Shown piece after piece: positions 44,325-50,610 of a stretch of 64,000 bases of DNA. Below the pieces are notes generated by a model, which was not told the origin of the DNA, made no database searches, and worked only from the letters and a program-made list of their open reading frames with translations. The DNA comes from an uncultured Bacteroidales bacterium (GTDB lineage Bacteria > Bacteroidota > Bacteroidia > Bacteroidales > Bacteroidaceae), in contig CALCYA010000096.1 of NCBI GenBank assembly GCA_937906165.1, positions 6,608-70,607 of the forward strand. The letters are read 5' to 3'. Made by a program: the position numbers and the translations under genes. Each line of letters starts with the position of its first letter. The first letter of the stretch is position 1.

Positions 44325-45890
44325 TTAGAATCCAAAAATGTCATGGCGTGTAACGGTTATCATTCCGCCATAGTTGTTGCCGTAAAGCGCCCCCCTGTCG
44401 AAAGCAACCGATGTGGTCACACTCCAGTTTTTTGTTGGCTTGAATGTTAGCTCTGCAAGGCCCGAACGGTTTGTCTTCATCTCCTTGAACGGGATTGAAT
44501 ATGTGCCCCAGTTGTTGCTCTTTGTATACATCAGACGATAGCCGAGCCAGGTAAATGGTTCACCCTCAATTCCAAAGTGGAATGCTTCAACACGGTTGTT
44601 GTATACATGTAGAGTTCCGTTCTTTTTGTATAAGGGCGATGAAACGAGTGGCGTGCCAATCATCATTCCGTAGTTGAACCACCCGTTGTATGTGTGGTGC
44701 CAGTAGTTGTTGTCTGCACAGCTTATCTGGTCAGGGATATCCTTGTTTGAGTCGTGGTATATTGCTCCGCTCTGGTTCTTTAGGTTGAAGTATTCAAATA
44801 GTACGTTCTTTACCCACCGGCACTTTTTCAGTTCGAGTTCAAGGCCTACCAATTGTTCTGTCCATAGCCCGTACTCCCAGAACATCTGTGAGTGGTCTTC
44901 GAAGAGATGCTCGTATGTCATCCTCAGTTTCCAGTCTTTGCTGTTCCATGTCAATGCCCCTAACCAGCTGCCGAGCACATTGCCGGCAATGTTTGCCTGG
45001 TCGGCTGCGACGTATTGGCTGTCTCCCTTGGTGGGGAAGAATGCCTTGATGTAGTCCTTAAGTCTTGAAGGGTTCTTTACCGTATTGCCCGGTTTGTTCT
45101 GTCTGTTGTAGCATGTTCCGCCGAACTGTGTCACCATATGAAGGCCCATCTCGGCTGTAAGCGGGAACTTCTTCTCATTACCGATGCGCAGAAAGCCGGC
45201 TTTTGAGTGATAGCGTACGTCATCGGTATGAGATTTTCCTTCTGCTGTAAATTCTTTTTGCCAGTGCCCGTCGGTGAACCAGCCGTAGGCAATGTGTCCT
45301 CTTATGGCTGCCCAGCCATTGAACCAGGGAATCTCCCAGTAGTCGGGCATCTCGAGACGTATCTGTGGTATCGGGCGTGCATTGCCGCTCTCGGTGAGCG
45401 CTCCTGTCGACAGGCGGGCGTTCTGTATGTAGTTCCAACGTTCCTTTTGTCCTACCGACAGTTTGAGCATCCTCCATTGTACATCGGCGTATGCCTGCTG
45501 TATGAATACATTTGAAGTGAGGTTGTATCCTCCAATGATGTCTACTCCCCATTCGATGCCGAACTGGCTTTTTATGACATGCTTGCCCTCAACGGCTGCA
45601 CGTGCGTACGCCCACTCGCTGTCGGCGCTGAATGCCCCCTGTCTGTTGTTGAAGTGCCACATAGGGGCGAAATTGCCACGGCCGGCTGTTGCTCCTGCTT
45701 CAAAATCGGTCTTGATGATATTGCCGTCGAGGATGGGGTCGCAAATGCGCCCCTGCAGTGCCTGGCTGACCTCCCGTTCAACCTTTGGCGGTAATGATGT
45801 GATGGTGTCAGCATCCTGTGCATTGGCAGTGCCTGTAATTATAAATACAAGAAACGTTATTGATATTATTATGGATTTAAATAAATTCAT
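44325..45890 (-). CDS. wzi: Capsule assembly protein Wzi family
   Basis: A 521-residue outer-membrane barrel of the Wzi family, which in Klebsiella and E. coli helps hold capsular polysaccharide on the surface. Signal peptide near MNLFKSIIISITFLVFIITG-TANA. Family features: FEAGATAGRGNFAPMWHFNN, SQFGIEWGVDIIGGYN, SVGQKERWNYIQNARLSTGA and the late RLMYTKSNNWGTY strand. The final residues VTRHDIFGF end in Phe, fitting barrel insertion. Neighbours are a nucleotidyltransferase-like protein and GT2 upstream, so it belongs to the surface-polysaccharide block. Confidence 0.9.
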   Translation of the reverse strand: MNLFKSIIISITFLVFIITGTANAQDADTITSLPPKVEREVSQALQGRICDPILDGNIIKTDFEAGATAGRGNFAPMWHFNNRQGAFSADSEWAYARAAVEGKHVIKSQFGIEWGVDIIGGYNLTSNVFIQQAYADVQWRMLKLSVGQKERWNYIQNARLSTGALTESGNARPIPQIRLEMPDYWEIPWFNGWAAIRGHIAYGWFTDGHWQKEFTAEGKSHTDDVRYHSKAGFLRIGNEKKFPLTAEMGLHMVTQFGGTCYNRQNKPGNTVKNPSRLKDYIKAFFPTKGDSQYVAADQANIAGNVLGSWLGALTWNSKDWKLRMTYEHLFEDHSQMFWEYGLWTEQLVGLELELKKCRWVKNVLFEYFNLKNQSGAIYHDSNKDIPDQISCADNNYWHHTYNGWFNYGMMIGTPLVSSPLYKKNGTLHVYNNRVEAFHFGIEGEPFTWLGYRLMYTKSNNWGTYSIPFKEMKTNRSGLAELTFKPTKNWSVTTSVAFDRGALYGNNYGGMITVTRHDIFGF

Positions 45891-45912
45891 ATTGTGACTA
45901 TAGAATGTGTCA

Positions 45913-47004
45913 TTAAAACATTTTTTTTATGGTATGTAGTTGCCATAATGGGTAGCTCAATGCTTCGCAACCTGCCAAGTTTCTGAAACGTATACAATTC
46001 TTTACCTTCCAACAGTATGCTTTTAAATAATCAGATTTTGTTTTTAGTATAGTATGTTCACCGTAGTGACCGAAATTGCCGTATTTTAGAACGATATCAA
46101 GTATTTTCTTGGCATTCTTTTTATCCTGTTCTGTTGTTTGACACAAGGAGTACTCTTTTGAAAGGCCCAAAATCTCTGTCGCAATGATTGTAATAGCTTT
46201 ATAAATGTTCAATAATTTAAGTTCCTTAAGCGAACTTATGAATATTTTATTGTTGAGACAGTTATGGTATTTCTTGACGAACAAGGCCCAGTCGCAAACC
46301 TGCCTAAGGCCTAAACCTGAAAATATTATATGTCTCAACATGTGGGATAACAGCTGGAGTGCATTCGCTACTGGTGGCAAAACCCGTATTTCCCCTCCGT
46401 TAATGTGTGTGTATGTTTCGGATTCTTTTTCTATTATTTCTGTTGTTGTCCTGTTGTATTCACTTTGTATGCTTTTAGTGAAAAATTTGGCACTATTCTT
46501 ATGCAGCTCAATTTCTACTCCCTTGTAGTTGATAGAGGCGTGCGACTCATCTGAATCGTCATCTATGATGTATCCTTGGTCGGTGAAGAAATTTATCGCT
46601 TTTTCAAAGTAGTTGGGCATGAAGAATAGGTCTATGTCGCCACAGGTGCGGTATGAAGGTGTGGGGTAGTTCTGTGCCAGCCCTTGCCCCTTTAGTAAAA
46701 AGTATTTGATCTTTTGTAGTTTAAATTCTTCGTTAAGTTCATTGAGGACTGCGTTCATATGTCTATTCTGTTTCTCTATTGTACGCAGTTGTATGATCCA
46801 TTTTAATCTCAGCTCTGCCCTTGGCTTATAATCTTCAGGAAGTCTTCCGATTGCATCTATGATAATGCCTGCAACAGTCTGCTCTATGGATATAGCGTGG
46901 ACTTCATCCCACTCCTTTTCCGTGAGCTTGCGTGGTAAAACGGCCGTATAGCCCCAAATTCCACTTTTTAGCAGAGTAAAGAAAACTTCGTATATGTTGT
47001 TCAT
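45913..47004 (-). CDS. Nucleotidyltransferase-family protein (NTP_transf_5 type)
   Basis: A 363-residue protein of the uncharacterised nucleotidyltransferase family often found in polysaccharide loci. The core is FLLKGQGLAQNYPTPSYRTC followed by GDIDLFF, giving the G-x-D-x-D metal-binding pattern of the Pol-beta superfamily at about 118-124. The N-terminal 100 residues are helical, and a later LLSHMLRHIIFSGLGLRQVC segment with conserved His is typical. Which molecule is modified is unknown. It lies between GT2 (10 bases upstream) and Wzi. Confidence 0.8.
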   Translation of the reverse strand: MNNIYEVFFTLLKSGIWGYTAVLPRKLTEKEWDEVHAISIEQTVAGIIIDAIGRLPEDYKPRAELRLKWIIQLRTIEKQNRHMNAVLNELNEEFKLQKIKYFLLKGQGLAQNYPTPSYRTCGDIDLFFMPNYFEKAINFFTDQGYIIDDDSDESHASINYKGVEIELHKNSAKFFTKSIQSEYNRTTTEIIEKESETYTHINGGEIRVLPPVANALQLLSHMLRHIIFSGLGLRQVCDWALFVKKYHNCLNNKIFISSLKELKLLNIYKAITIIATEILGLSKEYSLCQTTEQDKKNAKKILDIVLKYGNFGHYGEHTILKTKSDYLKAYCWKVKNCIRFRNLAGCEALSYPLWQLHTIKKMF

Positions 47005-47013
47005 TTTTGTAAA

Positions 47014-47787
47014 CTATCTTTTTCTTATTTTGGAATAAAACAGTTCGTATATCTTGTAGGGATATCTAAGACTCAGTATAAAGAAGTTCGAGTACACACC
47101 GTTTGCCTTCATGGCACGAAGGTGGTCTTTCATTATCTGCAAACGGCTGTTGAAACCTTCGGTAGAGGCACCTCCGGTACGCATGGTCACAAAATCACGT
47201 TTTATGTACTTGGTGTTTATGCGGTTTACGAATATGTATCGCAACAGACTCTCAAAGTCCGCACCAATCTTGTAACAAGTGTCGAACGGGCCATATTTGG
47301 TGTATACTTCTCGCTTGCAATAGAATGACGGATGTGCCGGCATCAGACCAATGCGCATGAGACTGCGTTTGAAGATTGCCGATGAGTAGTAGCGTACACA
47401 TTTGTTGAGATCGTTGTCATTGACAAAATGTACGTCGCCATACACGGCATCAATGCTGCTGTCCTGCATCGTCGTGGCTATGACAGACAATATGTCGGTC
47501 GACGTGTAGAAATCGTCGCTGTTCAACAGGCCTACAACATCTCCTGTTGCCATGGCAATACCTTTATTCATGGCATCGTAGAGCCCGTTGTCCTTTTCGC
47601 TTATCCAACGCATCCTGCTGCCGAACTTGGGTTCATACTCCTTTATAATGTCAACGGTGTTGTCTTTTGAGGCACCGTCAACAATAATATATTCAATGTC
47701 GGTATAAGTCTGCTTCAACACCGATTCAAATGTGTCGCGTACCGTTGACGCGCTGTTATATGTTGCTGTTATTATAGATATTTTCAT
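47014..47787 (-). CDS. Glycosyltransferase family 2 (WcaA/colanic-acid type)
   Basis: A 257-residue GT2 enzyme. ATG 47787 (MKISIITATYNSASTVRDTF) is preferred to an ATG 18 bases earlier. Marks are YIIVDGASKDNTVDIIKEYE, the DAMNKGIAMATGDVVGLLNS segment and its NSDD metal motif; the C-terminal KDHLRAMKANGVYSNFF region matches capsule transferases that add one sugar to a lipid-linked chain. First gene of the four-gene block down to the lipoprotein at 43913. Confidence 0.9.
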   Translation of the reverse strand: MKISIITATYNSASTVRDTFESVLKQTYTDIEYIIVDGASKDNTVDIIKEYEPKFGSRMRWISEKDNGLYDAMNKGIAMATGDVVGLLNSDDFYTSTDILSVIATTMQDSSIDAVYGDVHFVNDNDLNKCVRYYSSAIFKRSLMRIGLMPAHPSFYCKREVYTKYGPFDTCYKIGADFESLLRYIFVNRINTKYIKRDFVTMRTGGASTEGFNSRLQIMKDHLRAMKANGVYSNFFILSLRYPYKIYELFYSKIRKR

Positions 47788-47896
47788 TGCTGTGTTAGAT
47801 TCCATAAATAATCCTTAAAAAGGAGCAACAATAGATATTGGTATGATGTATATCTTAAATTATAAAGTTGTGGTGGCATTTTCCTGTAATCTATTG

Positions 47897-47904
47897 CAAA
47901 GGTA
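47897..47904 (-). promoter_or_regulatory. Promoter -7 box TACCTTTG for the GT2-Wzi block
   Basis: On minus TACCTTTG, full TAnnTTTG match, 110 bases before the GT2 start, with TTTG about 15 bases upstream (minus, 47920-47923). Confidence 0.5.
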
Positions 47905-47988
47905 ATCAAAATGTTTAAACAAATGATGTCGTATATTATTTAATAATGCGAGACAAGATGATTTTGTTTAAATAAATGTTTAATGGGG

Positions 47989-48215
47989 TAACGATTAAGG
48001 AATTAAAGATTAAGGGCGAAGGGTTACGGGGTTTTCGTTTTCAGTTTTCACCTTTCACCTTTCACCTTTCACTTTTCCGTTTGCATAGCGCTCATTAAAG
48101 ACCCTAAGCAATTGTCTCCCTGTTTTAGGGAGACGAGCAACGAAGTTGCGGAGAGGGTCACGTTACACGCTAAACGCTAATCGTTACACGTTAATCGTTA
48201 CACGTAATCGTTATT
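47989..48215. repeat. Intergenic repeat cluster without a gene
   Basis: The 590-base gap 47788-48377 has no gene. It holds TAACGATTAAGG (47991) as at other repeat ends, a GTTACGGGG segment, three tandem TTCACCT units (about 48047-48068), a CTCCCTGTTTTAGGGAG hairpin (about 48116-48132) and four spaced copies of CGTTACACG/TAATCGTTA words up to 48212. It looks like an eroded relative of the structured repeats on either side. Confidence 0.6.
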
Positions 48216-48326
48216 CAGGACTTTTATTGTGTTGCGCTTTTACAAAACTGCACTCGCACGCAGTGTTAATGTTAGCCAATTTTTGTTAAGAAAATAGGTG
48301 TAAAAGAATATTTTGGCTAAAAACAC

Positions 48327-48358
48327 TTGCAAACCCCTACTTTGAGATTGTATATTTG
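48327..48358 (+). promoter_or_regulatory. Promoter for the unknown 210-residue protein gene
   Basis: TATATTTG (48351-48358), full TAnnTTTG match, with TTG at 48327-48329 (21-base spacing); 20 bases before the ATG at 48378. Confidence 0.7.
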
Positions 48359-48377
48359 GCGAAAAAATCAAACCACT

Positions 48378-49010
48378 ATGAAAAACAACAAGACTGCTGT
48401 CAACAATTTGAAAGCATTGGAGAAAGAAGAAAAAGTTACTAATGATGGGCTGTACAGTTCGTTGGGTATCACAGGCAATATTGCAGAGAAGGCAACACTT
48501 GCGGTTCTGGCCGACAGTCACAATTCCTTGGCGCGTAATGTTGGAATACCGTGTGAACTTGAGATAACTGCCATTACTCCATACCCCGCGGTTACCGATG
48601 AGTACGGAGTGCGTTGCAAGGGCTTTGGCGGTTATCGCGTGCCGTTGGAACCATTGGCCAAAGGTTTTTACAAGGTGAGGTTCCGTGGCAAGGGCAATGG
48701 CAAGAACGTGGTGTGCGGTTATATTGTCAACAGTCAAGGATATGTTGAGTCTGTCGCGACCGTGTGTGACGGGGATGGTTTTGCAACCTTGCCTTTGACC
48801 CCTGACTCACATGCGCTCTATGCAAGCGTGCCCACCAGGAGAAGCAAGCCTGCTTGGGGCAGGATTACCGTTGAACTCATGCCACACGGCTTGCGTCAGG
48901 CTGTAGAGTGCTACATGTATAACATTATAATGTGTGTAAAGGAGATTGCACGAGATGTCGAGAGGCTCAAACGGAATAACAACCGCAGAACAAAAAGAAT
49001 GCTGAACTGA
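48378..49010 (+). CDS. Unknown protein, 210 residues
   Basis: I do not recognise this protein. The ATG at 48378 follows a strong promoter by 20 bases. The N-terminal 35 residues are charged and probably helical (LKALEKEEKVTNDGLYSSLG). The centre is beta-rich (PCELEITAITPYPAVTDEYG, GGYRVPLEPLAKGFYKVRFR and GYIVNSQGYVESVATVCDGD). The C-terminus is a basic helix (EIARDVERLKRNNNRRTKRM). There is no signal peptide or membrane span. The basic tail could bind nucleic acid; that is a guess. It is flanked by structured repeats and by the DUF3791/DUF3990 trio in a region of accessory genes. Confidence 0.65.
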   Translation: MKNNKTAVNNLKALEKEEKVTNDGLYSSLGITGNIAEKATLAVLADSHNSLARNVGIPCELEITAITPYPAVTDEYGVRCKGFGGYRVPLEPLAKGFYKVRFRGKGNGKNVVCGYIVNSQGYVESVATVCDGDGFATLPLTPDSHALYASVPTRRSKPAWGRITVELMPHGLRQAVECYMYNIIMCVKEIARDVERLKRNNNRRTKRMLN

Positions 49011-49011
49011 T

Positions 49012-49130
49012 AATAAACGATTAACGTTTAAGGCTACGGGTAAGCCATTTGGCTTGAGTTTGCTTCCGCTCGCTGTAAGAGCTCAAGCAAGCTTGGCTCT
49101 TACTCACTCACCCGCAGCCTTAATCGTTAA
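49012..49130. repeat. Structured intergenic repeat, copy C, with inverted ends
   Basis: AACGATTAACGTTTAAGGCTACGGGTAAG at its left is matched inverted by ACCCGCAGCCTTAATCGTTAA at 49110-49130, a MITE-like arrangement of about 119 bases. Inside are hairpin AAGCC-ATTT-GGCTT (49042-49055) and the 44-base core TGCTTCCGCTCGCTGT... to TTACT (49061-49104) with hairpin GTAAGAGC/GCTCTTAC. The core is identical to 50317-50360. Confidence 0.8.
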
Positions 49131-49145
49131 CTCCACTGCGTGGAA

Positions 49146-49349
49146 TTATTGATCTATGATTTCATTCAAGATGTTCTCTAAGATATATTCATCACTCATT
49201 AATTGGATGCCGGAGTTTGGGTCGGAAAGTAGCTGATATGTCTTGGTTGAATAGAAAATATTCAAGGCGCGTTCTTCGTCTATTTCAAGCCTGTCGGCAA
49301 GCATCATGATGATGTGGCTTTTTTTGCGCCACAATACCGAATCTCTCAT
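49146..49349 (-). CDS. DUF3791-family small protein
   Basis: A 67-residue protein, third gene of a minus-strand trio. MRDSVLWRKKSHIIMMLADR, then LEIDEERALNIFYSTKTYQL and a C-terminal EYILENILNEIID resemble the DUF3791 family, typically the small partner of DUF3990 proteins. In such pairs it is thought to act as an antitoxin-like partner (inference). It starts 15 bases after the stop of the DUF3990 gene. Confidence 0.75.
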   Translation of the reverse strand: MRDSVLWRKKSHIIMMLADRLEIDEERALNIFYSTKTYQLLSDPNSGIQLMSDEYILENILNEIIDQ

Positions 49350-49364
49350 AATCAGTTTCTGTAT

Positions 49365-49859
49365 TTATAACATTATGCTATCAACAAATGACAAATATTT
49401 GTCTATAACCTCCTGGTTGAGTATGCAGATTTGATGATTCACTTTTTTGTAACGTAATTGACCTAAAGCTTGTTCAGCTGTTATAATACCCTTTTCATAA
49501 TCTTCTACAGTATCGATTACATTGTCATTGGCAACACCACCTTCTACCACATCAAAGATTGATGAAACGTCTTTACCTTTTCTGCAATTTACAACATAAT
49601 CCAGCCATTCGATATTATATTCATTGAATATTTTGAACTTTACATTATTCTCAACGGCATTGTCATAGTCAAAATTGTAGATATTGACAATAGCTCTTGT
49701 TTCACGTCCTTTTCTGCTTGCAATGATTGTTGCCCAATCTCTTGCTTGAGATTCAATTTGTGTCAAATAAAAGCCTGGGCCAAAATCAAGATTCTTTCTT
49801 CCAACTTTTGCCAGAGGCTTAGGTATTGATAAATATGTACCGTGGTATAGTGTAATCAT
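49365..49859 (-). CDS. DUF3990-family protein, ADP-ribosyltransferase-like toxin candidate
   Basis: A 164-residue protein. The ATG at 49859 (MITLYHGTYLSIPKP) overlaps the stop of the previous gene as ATGA; a longer in-frame start at 49889 is less likely. LYHGT (4-8) and DFGPGFYLT (25-33) are arranged as the first two motifs of ADP-ribosyltransferase folds, and NHQICILNQEVIDKYL near the end would hold the third position, here possibly Gln. DUF3990 is often encoded beside DUF3791, as here. Toxin function is inferred from fold and context, not shown. Confidence 0.8.
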   Translation of the reverse strand: MITLYHGTYLSIPKPLAKVGRKNLDFGPGFYLTQIESQARDWATIIASRKGRETRAIVNIYNFDYDNAVENNVKFKIFNEYNIEWLDYVVNCRKGKDVSSIFDVVEGGVANDNVIDTVEDYEKGIITAEQALGQLRYKKVNHQICILNQEVIDKYLSFVDSIML

Positions 49860-50101
49860 ACTGCTTGCTCCTTTCTTTCTTTCTCCCAATTTTCAAGGGT
49901 TTCAATAGTATCGTCTATTACCCAATCCAGACTTTGAGTGTGCAATAGTTCATAATGTTTCAATAGGCGAGAATGAATAATGTCCTGTTTGCTTAGTCTT
50001 CTGTACATTTCTTGCCCGGATATGTTCAGTTTTCTCGCGCTACCCTCAATAGCCATAACAGTGAAATGTATTCTCCTGTATTTCTCGTCCTTGTCATTCA
50101 T
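49856..50101 (-). CDS. DUF3791-family small protein, larger copy
   Basis: An 81-residue, helical, charged protein and first gene of the trio. HFTVMAIEGSARKLNISGQE followed by MYRRLSKQDIIHSRLLKHY and a C-terminal DWVIDDTIETLENWEKER place it with DUF3791. It is coupled to the DUF3990 gene through a 4-base ATGA overlap, the usual layout for an antitoxin made before its toxin. It differs strongly from the 67-residue copy downstream, so this is not a recent tandem duplication. Confidence 0.75.
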   Translation of the reverse strand: MNDKDEKYRRIHFTVMAIEGSARKLNISGQEMYRRLSKQDIIHSRLLKHYELLHTQSLDWVIDDTIETLENWEKERKEQAV

Positions 50102-50120
50102 GTCTTTTTGATTTTCTCCG

Positions 50121-50128
50121 CTAAGATA
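50121..50128 (-). promoter_or_regulatory. Possible promoter -7 box TATCTTAG for the DUF3791/3990 trio
   Basis: On minus TATCTTAG (seven of eight matches), with TTG 19 bases upstream, 20 bases before the first ATG. Confidence 0.45.
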
Positions 50129-50188
50129 ATTAAATGACAGTAAATGGCAATATCATATCATTAATTTTTGATTTTTGATTTCACCTTA

Positions 50189-50386
50189 CATAAGATTCAA
50201 CTCCGTTGAATCTGCTCCCGCTCGCTGTATAACATCAAACAAGTTTGTGTTATGCTCGCTTAATTGAGAAATTCGTTTACCCGCAGCCTTAATCGTTAAG
50301 CCCTTGGGCTTGAGCCTGCTTCCGCTCGCTGTAAGAGCTCAAGCAAGCTTGGCTCTTACTTGCTTACCCACAGCCTTAATCGTTAT
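50189..50386 (+). repeat. Structured intergenic repeats, copies D and E in tandem
   Basis: Copy D: hairpin AGATTCAA/TTGAATCT (about 50193-50213), then CTGCTCCCGCTCGCTGT, hairpin ATAACATCAAAC/GTTTGTGTTAT, CTCGCTTAA and end ACCCGCAGCCTTAATCGTTAA (50279-50299). Copy E follows at once: hairpin AAGCCC-TT-GGGCTT (50298-50311), the same 44-base core as copy C (50317-50360), and end ACCCACAGCCTTAATCGTTAT (50366-50386). The rest of the gap 50102-50610 holds only promoters and an inverted repeat. Confidence 0.8.
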
Positions 50387-50459
50387 CCCCTTCACCTCTC
50401 ACCCATAACCCTTTTTATCAAAATGTCAATACAGCAACCTTGTTCCTTCTTGTGTGACA

Positions 50460-50467
50460 TACCTTTG
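50460..50467 (+). promoter_or_regulatory. Promoter -7 box TACCTTTG for the tail-like SGNH gene
   Basis: TACCTTTG, full TAnnTTTG match, with TTG at 50440-50442 (17-base spacing); start of transcription would lie near 50474, about 135 bases before the ATG. Confidence 0.7.
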
Positions 50468-50490
50468 TAATGTTTTCTTCATAATGTTTT

Positions 50491-50548
50491 CAGGTGCCGC
50501 CTTTTTCAAAATGCTGTATGCAAAGTTGTGTTTATATGGCGGCACCTG
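50491..50548 (+). promoter_or_regulatory. Leader inverted repeat, possible attenuator
   Basis: CAGGTGCCGCC (50491-50501) is matched inverted by GGCGGCACCTG (50538-50548), which is followed by TTTTTG. The 11-bp GC-rich stem with U tract lies inside the predicted leader of the 50611 gene, so it could stop transcription before the gene. The loop of 36 nt is large. Confidence 0.5.
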
Positions 50549-50610
50549 TTTTTGACGGAATGAGTTAAATACATTATAATCTATTACAAAACCATTTAAA
50601 TCAAATCCCT

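Noticed and set aside
48240..48737. 165-codon open frame on minus opposite the unknown 210-residue protein
   Set aside because: The plus-strand gene has a full-match promoter 20 bases before its ATG; the minus frame has none and starts within that gene.
43215..50386. CRISPR array
   Set aside because: Repeats are few, unevenly spaced, inverted relative to each other and hairpin-bearing; no cas gene is present.
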